From an uncultured Gemmatimonadota bacterium (GTDB lineage: Bacteria; Gemmatimonadota; Gemmatimonadetes; Gemmatimonadales; Gemmatimonadaceae): a stretch of 26,924 nucleotides of DNA. A model generated the notes under the pieces. The model was not told the DNA's origin, did not search any database, and saw only the letters and a list, made by a program, of their open reading frames with translations. The first letter of the stretch is position 1; every line of letters starts with the position of its first letter. Below, one piece after another: positions 14,830 to 21,665 of this stretch. Where the stretch lies: positions 1-26,924 of the forward strand of contig CAMLDY010000029.1 of the NCBI GenBank assembly GCA_946478895.1, given 5' to 3'. A program made the translations under genes and the position numbers.

Positions 14830-16295
14830 CGGCCCCGGCGACCCGCACCGTGAAGAGCGACGCGGAAAAACAGTCCGGCGCGAGCGTTCGTCGCGGCGGC
14901 AGGAACTTCATGATCGCGTTCTACGCCGCGCTGCGGGCGATCAAGCTTTACCCGCTCGAGCACAGCGCGGTGCAGAAGACTCTCGCCGAGCTGGCGCAGG
15001 TGGCCGAGGAGCTCCGCGCGGAAGAGGGAGAGCTCGAGTTCCGGATTTCCGGTGAATTCATCTTCCTGAACGAGACCCGGCTTCGCCTCGATCTCAGCAA
15101 TTACGCGACTTTCGGGCACATCCTGACGCTCTGCAGACTGGCGGGAATCGGAGCGATCCACGTCGGTACTAACGGCAGCGCTCGGGACTGGTCGCTGCTC
15201 CTCTCCCTCCTCGGCGGAGAAACCAAAAGCTCTCCCGCCGAACGCTTCAAGGAGATCGTCGCCCGGCTCAGGGAAGCCAAAATCGAGACGTTCCAGCTCG
15301 ATGCGCCGGCTGAGACCGCCAGCGACAAGGAGTTCAACGAGGAAGCAAAAGCAGCGGCGAATCGCACCTACTCGCAGTCGGTCGCGGTGACGAAGGACGT
15401 CATCAACTCCGTCCGGATCGGCAAGACTCCGAACATCCGCAAGATCAAGCGCGTCGTGCAGGGAATCGTCGATCAGGTGTTGAACGAGGAAACATCGCTC
15501 ATCGGCCTCACCGCGATTCGCGACTACGACGAGTACACCTTCACCCATTCGGTCAACGTTTGCATTTTCTCGATCGCGCTCGGCAGGCGACTTGGGATGA
15601 CCAAGCTCCAGCTGTACGAGCTGGGCCTCGCCGCGCTGATGCACGACATCGGGAAGTCGCGGGTGCCGCTCGATCTGCTTCAGAAGTCGGGCGAGCTCAC
15701 CGACGAGGAATGGAAATGGATGGCAGCGCACCCATGGCTTGGAGTGCTGGTGTTGTTCCAGTTCCGACGGCAGCAGGAAGAGCTCTCGTATCGCGCGATG
15801 ACGGTGTGCCAGGAGCACCACATGAAGATCGATCTCACCGGCTACCCGAAGTCCATCAGGCCGCGGCAGGTAAGCCTCCTGAGCAAGATCGTCTCGATCG
15901 CCGACGGTTACGACGCCGCGACATCGCGACGCGTTTACAAGACCGAGGCGCTGGCGCCGTCGGCGGTGCTCGAGGAAATGCGCGACAACCCGCGTCGTGG
16001 GCTGGACCCGGTTCTCGTCAAGGCGTTCATCAACCTTCTCGGGATCTATCCTGTGGGAACGCTCGTCGTGCTCGATACCTTCGAGCTGGCGATCGTGTCG
16101 GCGGCGAACCCGAATCCCGAGGCCCTTTCGCGGCCGATCGTCAAGATCATCAGTGATGCACAGGGGAACAGAATCAGTCCGCCGCTCCAGGTGGACCTAG
16201 CCGTCCCGGAAGCAGGAGGCCAATATGCCCGGACCATCATCAAGACGGCGGACCCCGATCGTTATGGCATCACCCCCGGCGACTACCTCATCTAA
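14826..16295 (+). CDS. HD-GYP domain protein, putative cyclic-di-GMP phosphodiesterase
   Basis: HD-GYP proteins hydrolyse cyclic di-GMP or related dinucleotides. Here the domain covers about residues 225-425: DEYTFTHSVNV with His241, MHDIGKSRVP with His273-Asp274, AAHPWLG with His302, His331-His332 and GYP at 339-341, then IADGYDA with Asp360. These are the expected metal ligands. The HHExxDGxGYP loop deviates (HHMKIDLTGYP: Glu to Met, Gly to Leu), so substrate or rate may differ. Residues about 25-131 repeat the N-terminal domain of the preceding HEAT protein. There is no membrane segment or receiver domain. ATG at 14826 overlaps the HEAT gene by 4 bp. The 3' end overlaps the proposed trpA start by 71 bp. 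Confidence 0.9.
   Translation: MTAPATRTVKSDAEKQSGASVRRGGRNFMIAFYAALRAIKLYPLEHSAVQKTLAELAQVAEELRAEEGELEFRISGEFIFLNETRLRLDLSNYATFGHILTLCRLAGIGAIHVGTNGSARDWSLLLSLLGGETKSSPAERFKEIVARLREAKIETFQLDAPAETASDKEFNEEAKAAANRTYSQSVAVTKDVINSVRIGKTPNIRKIKRVVQGIVDQVLNEETSLIGLTAIRDYDEYTFTHSVNVCIFSIALGRRLGMTKLQLYELGLAALMHDIGKSRVPLDLLQKSGELTDEEWKWMAAHPWLGVLVLFQFRRQQEELSYRAMTVCQEHHMKIDLTGYPKSIRPRQVSLLSKIVSIADGYDAATSRRVYKTEALAPSAVLEEMRDNPRRGLDPVLVKAFINLLGIYPVGTLVVLDTFELAIVSAANPNPEALSRPIVKIISDAQGNRISPPLQVDLAVPEAGGQYARTIIKTADPDRYGITPGDYLI
16214..16219 (+). promoter_or_regulatory. Shine-Dalgarno sequence deciding the trpA start
   Basis: AGGAGG, a full match to the anti-Shine-Dalgarno core, sits 5 nt before ATG 16225, inside the end of the HD-GYP gene. 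It supports the longer trpA reading over ATG 16264, which has no such site. Confidence 0.65.
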
Positions 16296-17061
16296 TTCCA
16301 TCTCGCGTCGCTTCGACGCGCTAAAAAGATCCTCCCGGCGCGCGTTGGTCTGCTACGTGACGGCGGGCCATCCGGATCGTGAGCGCTCGCTCGCGACGCT
16401 GCATGCGCTCGAGGAAGGCGGCGCCGACATCATCGAGCTGGGCGTGCCTTTCTCCGACCCGATCGCCGACGGGCCGATCATCCAGGCCAGCTCTCAGAAG
16501 GCGTTGGAAAACGGAACGAGCTACGACGGCGTCATCGACCTTGTCGCCGAAGCGAGCCTGCGTTCTCCCGTCGTTCTGTTCAGCTATCTGAATCCGATTC
16601 TGGCGGCCGGACCCGACGCTCTGGCGAGAGCAGCAGAAGCGGGTGCGGCTGGAATTCTGGTGACCGACATTCCGGTCGGCGCCGATCCGGAACGGGAGGA
16701 GTGGCTGGGGAGCAGCCCGCTTGCGTTCATCAGGCTCGTCGCGCCTACTACGCCGCGCGAACGTATGGCGGAGATCGCCCGGCACGGAAGCGGATTCGTT
16801 TATCTTATCAGTCGGCTCGGTGTCACAGGGGTTCGCGAGCACACCGACTCGTCGCTCCCCGAGACAGTTCGGCGGCTGCGCTCAGCGACGACTCTGCCGA
16901 TCTGCGTTGGATTCGGGATCTCGACGCCCGCGCAGGCCCGTGCTGTCGGAGAAATGGCAGATGGAGTCGTGGTTGGAAGTGCGCTCGTGAAAGCCGCAGA
17001 GGCTGGGCCGGAGGAAGTACTGAAGCTGACACGCAGTCTGCGAGAGGCGCTTGATGGCTAG
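16225..17061 (+). CDS. trpA: Tryptophan synthase alpha chain
   Basis: TrpA cleaves indole-3-glycerol phosphate and channels indole to TrpB. The catalytic acids are visible in DIIELGVPFSDPIADGP: Glu71 and Asp82, matching E. coli Glu49 and Asp60. VTDIP, LISRLGVTGVRE and GFGISTPAQA are the remaining barrel and phosphate-binding motifs. ATG at 16225 has a perfect AGGAGG 5 nt upstream and gives 278 residues, about 13 more than usual. ATG at 16264 would give a standard 265 residues but has no ribosome binding site. The start lies inside the HD-GYP gene (71-bp overlap), so translation is probably coupled to it. The stop overlaps folB by 8 bp. Confidence 0.93.
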   Translation: MPGPSSRRRTPIVMASPPATTSSNSISRRFDALKRSSRRALVCYVTAGHPDRERSLATLHALEEGGADIIELGVPFSDPIADGPIIQASSQKALENGTSYDGVIDLVAEASLRSPVVLFSYLNPILAAGPDALARAAEAGAAGILVTDIPVGADPEREEWLGSSPLAFIRLVAPTTPRERMAEIARHGSGFVYLISRLGVTGVREHTDSSLPETVRRLRSATTLPICVGFGISTPAQARAVGEMADGVVVGSALVKAAEAGPEEVLKLTRSLREALDG

Positions 17062-17470
17062 CTCTAACACCTCAAAAAAAACTGCCTCCGCGACGACTTC
17101 CGGTAGTGACGCTCAGACTGATGTCGTTACACTCAAGGCGATGCGATTTCACGCCCGGATCGGAGTCCTCCCGCACGAGGCTGAGATCGCTCAGTCGATC
17201 GAGGTCGATGCCTCACTGTGGGTTCGCCGCGGCGGCGCGAAACCAACCACCAAGGACATTGTGGACTACAGGCGCGTCTACGATCTCGTCGCCGAAGTCG
17301 TCACGCGCGGTCACATCAACTTCCTCGAGGAGGCAGGCGAGCGTATCGCGGAGCGCGCGCTGCAGGTGCCTCTCGTGGAGCGTGTTCGCATCGCCGTTCG
17401 CAAGCCCAACGTCGCGCTCCCGGGCCCGCTCGCCTACGCCGAGGTCGCCCTCGAGCGAGAGCGTGCGTGA
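17054..17470 (+). CDS. folB: Dihydroneopterin aldolase
   Basis: FolB converts dihydroneopterin to 6-hydroxymethyl-dihydropterin and glycolaldehyde in folate synthesis. The small fold is recognisable from LKAMRFHARIGVLPHE (28-42), DIVDYRRVYDLV (68-79), the helix HINFLEEAGERIAERAL (87-103) with the substrate-binding glutamate, and VRKPNVALPG (115-124) with catalytic Lys117. The first 22 residues are an extra Ser/Thr/Lys-rich tail that includes a run of eight A bases (17074-17081). ATG at 17054 has GAGAGG 6 nt upstream and overlaps the trpA stop by 8 bp. The TTG just before it is less likely. It is followed by folK, the next enzyme in the pathway, with a 4-bp GTGA overlap. Confidence 0.92.
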   Translation: MASSNTSKKTASATTSGSDAQTDVVTLKAMRFHARIGVLPHEAEIAQSIEVDASLWVRRGGAKPTTKDIVDYRRVYDLVAEVVTRGHINFLEEAGERIAERALQVPLVERVRIAVRKPNVALPGPLAYAEVALERERA

Positions 17471-17883
17471 AGGATGTCGCGTACATAGCACTGGGCTCCA
17501 ACCTCGGCCAGCGTGAAGTATTTTTGGCGGAGGCCAGGCGTCGGATCGCCGCACTTCCGCGAACTAGGGTGCTGGGTGAAACCGACGCCGAGGAAACCGC
17601 CCCGATCGGACCTGTCGCGCAGGGCCCCTTTCTCAATCAGATGATCGCCATCGAAACAGAGCTGTCTCCGCAAAAACTTCTCGAGGAGCTGCAGCGAATC
17701 GAAAAGGATGCCGGTCGTGTCCGTACCGTGCGCTGGGGACCGCGCACGTTGGACCTCGATATCGTTCTGTTCGAGCGGCAGAGCGTGGCGGAGCCTGGCC
17801 TTACCGTGCCGCATCCAGAGCTGTCGAACCGCCACTTCTGGCTCAGGGAGCTGACCGCCCTGAGGAGTGCACGCGTTGGATAA
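17467..17883 (+). CDS. folK: 2-amino-4-hydroxy-6-hydroxymethyldihydropteridine diphosphokinase (HPPK)
   Basis: FolK transfers pyrophosphate from ATP to 6-hydroxymethyl-dihydropterin, the product of FolB. AYIALGSNLGQRE opens the protein, followed by FLNQMIAIETELSPQKLLEEL, then RWGPRTLDLDIVLF (89-102) with the two Mg-binding aspartates Asp97 and Asp99, and VPHPELSNRHFWLREL (114-129). At 138 residues it is slightly short for the family (about 160) but ends after the last conserved element. GTG at 17467 overlaps the folB stop by 4 bp. Earlier in-frame starts would lie deep inside folB. The TAA stop overlaps the proposed panB TTG start by 8 bp. Confidence 0.95.
   Translation: MKDVAYIALGSNLGQREVFLAEARRRIAALPRTRVLGETDAEETAPIGPVAQGPFLNQMIAIETELSPQKLLEELQRIEKDAGRVRTVRWGPRTLDLDIVLFERQSVAEPGLTVPHPELSNRHFWLRELTALRSARVG
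17862..17867 (+). promoter_or_regulatory. Shine-Dalgarno sequence for panB
   Basis: GAGGAG ends 8 nt before TTG 17876 and favours that codon as the panB start. The alternative GTG at 17867 would overlap this site. Confidence 0.5.
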
Positions 17884-18691
17884 AAAGAGTGAGCGGCCCG
17901 TAACCGTTCGAGATTTCGCGGACCGGAAGCGCAAAGGCGAAAAGATCGTGGTGATGACCGCGTATGACGCTCTGTTCGGAAGACTCGTCGACGAGTCCGG
18001 CGTTGACGCGATCCTGGTGGGAGACTCGCTGGGCACGGCGATCATGGGATACCCGTCGACGCTCCCCGTCACGCTGGATCACATGATCTACCATGCCTCG
18101 GCGGTACGGCGGGGCGCGAAACGCGCGCTCATCATAATCGACATGCCGTTCCTGTCGTACCAGGCGAGCATCGAGAGTGCGGTGCTCAACTGCGGCCGCG
18201 CGATTCAGGAGACTGGCGTCGGGGCCGTGAAAGTCGAAGGCGGAAGCCCGGAGATGCTCGACACGGTGCACGCGCTGGTGCGCACAGGCATCCCGGTGAT
18301 GGCGCACATCGGCTTCACACCTCAATCGGTCAACACGATCGGTGGTGCGCGAGTGCAGGGGCGCGAAGAGGAAGGCGCCGAGCGCTTGATCGAGGAAGCA
18401 AAGGGACTGGAGCAGGCCGGCGCGTTCGGCGTGGTCCTCGAACTGGTTCCGGCGGCAGTCTCGGCGCGGATCACCTCCGCCGTGACGATTCCTACGATTG
18501 GCATCGGTGCCGGTCCGAGCTGCGATGGTCAGGTGCTGGTGCTCCCCGACGTGCTCGGGCTCAATGACACCTTTCAGCCCAAGTTTCTGAAGCGCTACGC
18601 CGAGATGGCCGAGGAAGTTCGAGCCGCGCTTGGCGCCTGGGCGAGCGACGTACGCAGCGGCACGTATCCGGACGCGGAGCACAGTTTCTGA
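17876..18691 (+). CDS. panB: 3-methyl-2-oxobutanoate hydroxymethyltransferase
   Basis: PanB makes ketopantoate from alpha-ketoisovalerate and methylene-tetrahydrofolate, the first step of pantothenate synthesis. The TIM-barrel motifs are complete: VVMTAYDALFGRLVDESGVD, ILVGDSLG (Mg ligand Asp50), IIIDMPF (Asp89), VKVEGG (119-123), MAHIGFTPQ, VVLELVP with the catalytic glutamate Glu189, and TIGIGAGPSCDGQVLVLPD. The 271-residue length is normal. The TTG start at 17876 is preferred over GTG 17867 because of the GAGGAG at 17862. panC follows after one base. The methylene-tetrahydrofolate it uses links it to the folB-folK genes just upstream. Confidence 0.96.
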   Translation: MDKKSERPVTVRDFADRKRKGEKIVVMTAYDALFGRLVDESGVDAILVGDSLGTAIMGYPSTLPVTLDHMIYHASAVRRGAKRALIIIDMPFLSYQASIESAVLNCGRAIQETGVGAVKVEGGSPEMLDTVHALVRTGIPVMAHIGFTPQSVNTIGGARVQGREEEGAERLIEEAKGLEQAGAFGVVLELVPAAVSARITSAVTIPTIGIGAGPSCDGQVLVLPDVLGLNDTFQPKFLKRYAEMAEEVRAALGAWASDVRSGTYPDAEHSF

Positions 18692-18692
18692 G

Positions 18693-19535
18693 ATGCAGGC
18701 AGTCGGAAAAATCTCGGAGATGCGCCACGTCGTCGCGGATCAGAGGGCTAAAGGGAAGAGCATCGCCTTCGTGCCGACAATGGGAGCGCTGCACGAAGGG
18801 CACCTGACTCTCGTCGACGAGGCAAAGCGGGTCGCCGACATTGTTGTGATGAGCGTCTTCGTCAATCCGCTGCAGTTCGGACCGAGCGAGGATTTCGATC
18901 GTTACCCGCGTACTCTCGACGACGATTCGCGACTCGCCTCGGAGCGCGGCGTCGATTTCATCTTCACGCCGACGCTCGCCGACATGTACCCGGAGCACGC
19001 ACCGGTGGTGATCGTGCACCCGGGAAGCATCGGCAAGGAATGGGAAGGCGCGGTGCGGCCGCACCATTTCGAGGGTGTTCTGACGGTGGTGGCGAAACTG
19101 TTTCACATCGTCATGCCGGATGTCGCGGTGTTCGGTCAGAAGGACCTGCAGCAGGTTGCCGCGGTCAAAGCCATGGTTCGGGATCTCAATTTTCCGGTCG
19201 GCATTCACGTCGTGCCCATCGTGAGGGAGCCCGACGGCCTCGCGATGTCGAGTCGAAATCGCTACCTGTCGGAGAAGGACCGGGAGCTGGGCTTGAAACT
19301 GTCGAAGGCGCTTTTCGCGATGCGCGATGTTTTCGCGCGCGGAGAGAGGCGCGCGAGTGCGCTCGAAGCGACTGGCTGGAGAATGCTGGAGCGCGTCGTT
19401 GGGCTGACGCCGCGCTATCTCGCGGTGGTGAACGCCGACACCTTCCAGCGTGTCAACAACGTCAGACACGGCGATGCGGCCGTAGGCGCCGTAAGAGTTG
19501 GCGAAACGCGGCTCATCGACAACATCATCTTCTGA
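18693..19535 (+). CDS. panC: Pantothenate synthetase
   Basis: PanC ligates pantoate and beta-alanine via a pantoyl-adenylate, completing pantothenate synthesis. It belongs to the class I nucleotidyltransferases: FVPTMGALHEGHLTLV contains the HIGH-type motif (His34, His37), FVNPLQF and DFDRYPR follow, and MSSRNRYLS (185-193) is the KMSKS equivalent. VFGQKDLQQ (147-154) replaces the commoner GEKD/GQKD loop in an acceptable way. The length is 280 residues. ATG at 18693 starts one base after the panB stop. An upstream in-frame start at 18630 would lie inside panB. panD, which supplies beta-alanine, is not in the window. Confidence 0.96.
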   Translation: MQAVGKISEMRHVVADQRAKGKSIAFVPTMGALHEGHLTLVDEAKRVADIVVMSVFVNPLQFGPSEDFDRYPRTLDDDSRLASERGVDFIFTPTLADMYPEHAPVVIVHPGSIGKEWEGAVRPHHFEGVLTVVAKLFHIVMPDVAVFGQKDLQQVAAVKAMVRDLNFPVGIHVVPIVREPDGLAMSSRNRYLSEKDRELGLKLSKALFAMRDVFARGERRASALEATGWRMLERVVGLTPRYLAVVNADTFQRVNNVRHGDAAVGAVRVGETRLIDNIIF

Positions 19536-19536
19536 G

Positions 19537-20082
19537 ATGGTTCAGCTTCAGGCTTCGGGGCTTCCGGTTTGGGCGCAGGTGAGCGAGCGCCGGTTCGCGC
19601 ACATCCAGCGAGTAACCTCGCTGTTGCGGGCGTGGGGCGCGGCGATGCGCGTGCCGGCCGAGGAAGCCAACGCCTGGATCGACGCCGGCACGTGGCACGA
19701 TGCGCTGCGCGACGCACCGGTCGCCGAGCTGCGCGAGATCACGGGCGACCGCACTTCTCCAGACGGTCTGTTGCACGGACCCGCTGTCGCGCTCAAGCTC
19801 GCCGCGGAAGGCGAGCGGAGGGAGAATCTGCTCGAGGCTATCAGGTATCACACCGTCGGTCACGCGCACTGGGACCGAACGGGTCGCGCACTGTACATGG
19901 CGGACTATCTGGAGCCGGGCAGAAAATTCCTCGCCGAGGACAGAGGTTTTCTCGCCAGTCAGGTTCCCCACAATTTCGACGGCGTGTTCAGGCAGGTCGT
20001 CCGATTTCGTCTCGAGTGGTCCGTGCGCGAGGGCAATCACATCTTCCCCGAGACCGTCGAGCTCTGGAACAGCTTGCGCTGA
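19537..20082 (+). CDS. yqeK: YqeK-family HD hydrolase (probable symmetrical Ap4A hydrolase)
   Basis: YqeK proteins are HD-domain metalloenzymes that split diadenosine tetraphosphate into two ADP. The pattern matches the family well: RRFAHIQRVTSLLRAWG with His22, TWHDALRDAP with His54-Asp55, LLHGPAVA with His80, AIRYHTVGHAHW with His105, and ALYMADYLEPGRKF with Asp123. The length of 181 residues is typical. ATG at 19537 begins one base after the panC stop. A longer reading from 19498 would overlap panC. In Firmicutes and other phyla yqeK sits with nadD and rsfS. Here the upstream neighbour is panC, while the LytR_C gene that often follows yqeK is kept. Assignment to Ap4A hydrolysis rests on family resemblance. 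Confidence 0.88.
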   Translation: MVQLQASGLPVWAQVSERRFAHIQRVTSLLRAWGAAMRVPAEEANAWIDAGTWHDALRDAPVAELREITGDRTSPDGLLHGPAVALKLAAEGERRENLLEAIRYHTVGHAHWDRTGRALYMADYLEPGRKFLAEDRGFLASQVPHNFDGVFRQVVRFRLEWSVREGNHIFPETVELWNSLR

Positions 20083-20144
20083 TGGGCGGGAAGGGAAAGG
20101 CGGGAGGCGGGAAGGGCGAAACGCCAGGCGGGAAGGTGGGGTGA
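20082..20144 (+). CDS. Possible 20-residue Gly/Lys-rich leader-type ORF
   Basis: ATG at 20082 shares one base with the yqeK stop (TGATG), and its TGA stop at 20142-20144 shares one base with the ATG of the next gene (TGATG). The peptide would contain only Met, Gly, Lys, Ala, Glu, Thr, Pro and Val, with Gly-Gly-Lys repeats. The double junction fits translational coupling across the gap. The G-run composition could equally be non-coding sequence that happens to stay open, and no homologue is known to me. Confidence 0.25.
   Translation: MGGKGKAGGGKGETPGGKVG
20084..20141 (+). repeat. G-run tract with GGCGGGAAGG repeats, potential G-quadruplex
   Basis: Eight runs of three or more G occur on the coding strand (20084, 20088, 20093, 20102, 20109, 20114, 20130, 20138). 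The first four have loops of 1, 2 and 6 nt, which fits the classical G3N1-7 quadruplex pattern. GGCGGGAAGG recurs three times. The tract sits between yqeK and the LytR_C gene and includes the latter's ribosome binding region, so RNA folding could limit its translation. Confidence 0.6.
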
Positions 20145-20581
20145 TGTCTCCGCGGAGGCGCTACGGAAGAATCGTTGTCGTCATTCTCATACTGTGCGTT
20201 GTCGGTGTGACAGGATGGATGGCGTGGTCGGCGTTCCGTCCCGGGGGCGACGAGATCTACGCACCGGCCGACGCCCGCGCTCCGGAAAACGTCCGCATCA
20301 AAGTCGAAGTGCTGAACGCTACCAAGACTCGTGGACTCGCCCGGCGCGCGACGCTCTATCTTCGCGACCGCGGATTCGACGTCGTCGGCTCGGGCAACGT
20401 CAGCGAACAGCGCGCGACAACGATCGTCTACGATCGGTCGTCGCATCCCGAATGGGCGAAGCTGGTTGCGCGAGCCATGAATGCGCCGGTCGTCTCGCGA
20501 CCTGACAGCTCACGCTACCTGGATGTCACTGTCCTGATTGGCGCCGACTGGCGTCCGCCGGCGCTGCCGTTCCACCCGTAA
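20144..20581 (+). CDS. LytR_C-domain membrane protein
   Basis: The protein has a basic N-terminus (MSPRRRYGR), one transmembrane helix (about residues 9-29) and an extracytoplasmic LytR C-terminal-type domain (about 50-135): VEVLNATKTRGLARRATLYL, RDRGFDVVGSGN, TTIVYD, EWAKLVARAMNAPVV and LDVTVLIGADW. In cell-wall LCP proteins this domain follows the catalytic part. Here it stands alone, 145 residues in all, with no LCP domain. Stand-alone copies after yqeK occur in several phyla, and their role is not established. ATG at 20144 is preceded by AAGG seven bases upstream. The last 72 bp overlap the 3' end of rlmN on the other strand. Confidence 0.85.
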   Translation: MSPRRRYGRIVVVILILCVVGVTGWMAWSAFRPGGDEIYAPADARAPENVRIKVEVLNATKTRGLARRATLYLRDRGFDVVGSGNVSEQRATTIVYDRSSHPEWAKLVARAMNAPVVSRPDSSRYLDVTVLIGADWRPPALPFHP

Positions 20582-21622
20582 CTGGCCGCACGCCGCGGCG
20601 ATGTCCATGCCGCGGCTCTTTCTGATTGCCACTTCGACACCTTCGGCACGAAGCCGCCGCGCGAACCAGCTGATTTGTTCAGGCGTGCTCGGGGTGAAAT
20701 CTCCGGCGCCGCCGGGATGAAGCGGAATCAGATTTACGAAAGCGCGGCACGCCCGCGCGAGAGCGCCGAGCTGTTTCGCCTGCTCCGCCGCGTCGTTGAT
20801 CCCGCCGAGCATCACGTACTCGAAGGTCACCCGCCTGTCGAAAACCTTCGCGGCATCGATCACGCTCGCGAGTGGATACTTGGTGTTGATCGGCATCAGC
20901 GACTGGCGCAGCTCGTCGTTTGGAGCATGAATGGAGATTGCGAGCCTGAATTGCTCGGGTCGCTCACCGAGCGCGACGATGCCGGGCAAAACTCCAACGG
21001 TCGAGACGGTGATGTGTCGCGCACCGATTCCAAAGCCGTTCGGCGCATTGAGCACAGTGAGCGTGGGATCGACCGCCCTCCAGTTCATGAGCGGCTCGCC
21101 CATTCCCATGAAGACGATGTTCGTCACCTGCTTTGGCGGCGAAAGCAGCTTCATCTCGCGCACCTGTCCCGCGATCTCCCAGAGCTGGAGGTTGCGGGTG
21201 AACCCCATCGCGCCAGTCGCGCAGAACGCGCACTGGAGGGCGCACCCGGCCTGTGACGAGATGCAGAGCGTCAGGCGCGACCCTTCAGGAATCGCGACTG
21301 TCTCGATGAATTCACCGTCCTCGAGGCGGAAGAGAAACTTCTCGGTGCCATCGCTCGATGTCTGTCGCATCGCCAGACCGAGCCGCGGAATCTCGAAGTG
21401 CTCGGAGAGCTGTTGGCGGAACGCGACCGGGAGGTCGGTCATCGCGTCGAAGCTTTCCGTCGGGCTCTGCCAGAGATGGCGAACGACCTGTGATCCGCGG
21501 AACGGTTTTTCGCCGCGCTCCACGGCAAAAGCCCTCAACCGCTCCTCGGCCGCTGTCGGGAGCATGTTGAGCAGGTTCTGCCTGGCCACCGCCGCTGCGC
21601 GGGGCGCGATTTCGTCCGACAT
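20510..21622 (-). CDS. rlmN: Dual-specificity rRNA/tRNA (adenine-C2)-methyltransferase RlmN
   Basis: RlmN is a radical-SAM enzyme that methylates C2 of A2503 in 23S rRNA and A37 in some tRNAs. The iron-sulfur motif is C-x3-C-x2-C at Cys127, Cys131 and Cys134 (AGCALQCAFCATG). The two mechanistic cysteines are Cys120 (TLCISSQ) and Cys345 (AAACGQL). VFMGMGEPLMN and RLAISIHAPND are further family motifs. A-rather-than-alanine discrimination against Cfr would need alignment. ATG at 21622 gives 370 residues and has GGAAGGAG directly upstream, though spacing is short. TTG at 21646 is the alternative. The 25-residue tail after CGQL overlaps the LytR_C gene tail to tail. Divergent aspS begins 18 bp away. 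Confidence 0.95.
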   Translation of the reverse strand: MSDEIAPRAAAVARQNLLNMLPTAAEERLRAFAVERGEKPFRGSQVVRHLWQSPTESFDAMTDLPVAFRQQLSEHFEIPRLGLAMRQTSSDGTEKFLFRLEDGEFIETVAIPEGSRLTLCISSQAGCALQCAFCATGAMGFTRNLQLWEIAGQVREMKLLSPPKQVTNIVFMGMGEPLMNWRAVDPTLTVLNAPNGFGIGARHITVSTVGVLPGIVALGERPEQFRLAISIHAPNDELRQSLMPINTKYPLASVIDAAKVFDRRVTFEYVMLGGINDAAEQAKQLGALARACRAFVNLIPLHPGGAGDFTPSTPEQISWFARRLRAEGVEVAIRKSRGMDIAAACGQLRVERQRRRTPVGANQDSDIQVA

Positions 21623-21665
21623 GCTCCTTCCACCAAGTCTATGCAACTACTAAATTTAACCCCTC
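21623..21665. promoter_or_regulatory. Short AT-rich divergent start region rlmN / aspS
   Basis: Only 18 bp separate the two proposed start codons, and the AT-rich patch at about 21641-21660 stands out from its GC-rich surroundings. On the minus strand TAGACT (21641-21636) could be the rlmN -10 box, 13 nt before its ATG, but no matching -35 was found. The aspS promoter must lie within rlmN or within what is read here as the aspS N-terminus. Confidence 0.3.

Noticed and set aside
14022..15821. 599-codon open frame on the minus strand
   Set aside because: It lies antisense to the HEAT and HD-GYP genes, has Arg/Ser/Ala-rich low-complexity composition with no recognisable motif, and is what GC-rich codon bias produces on the opposite strand.
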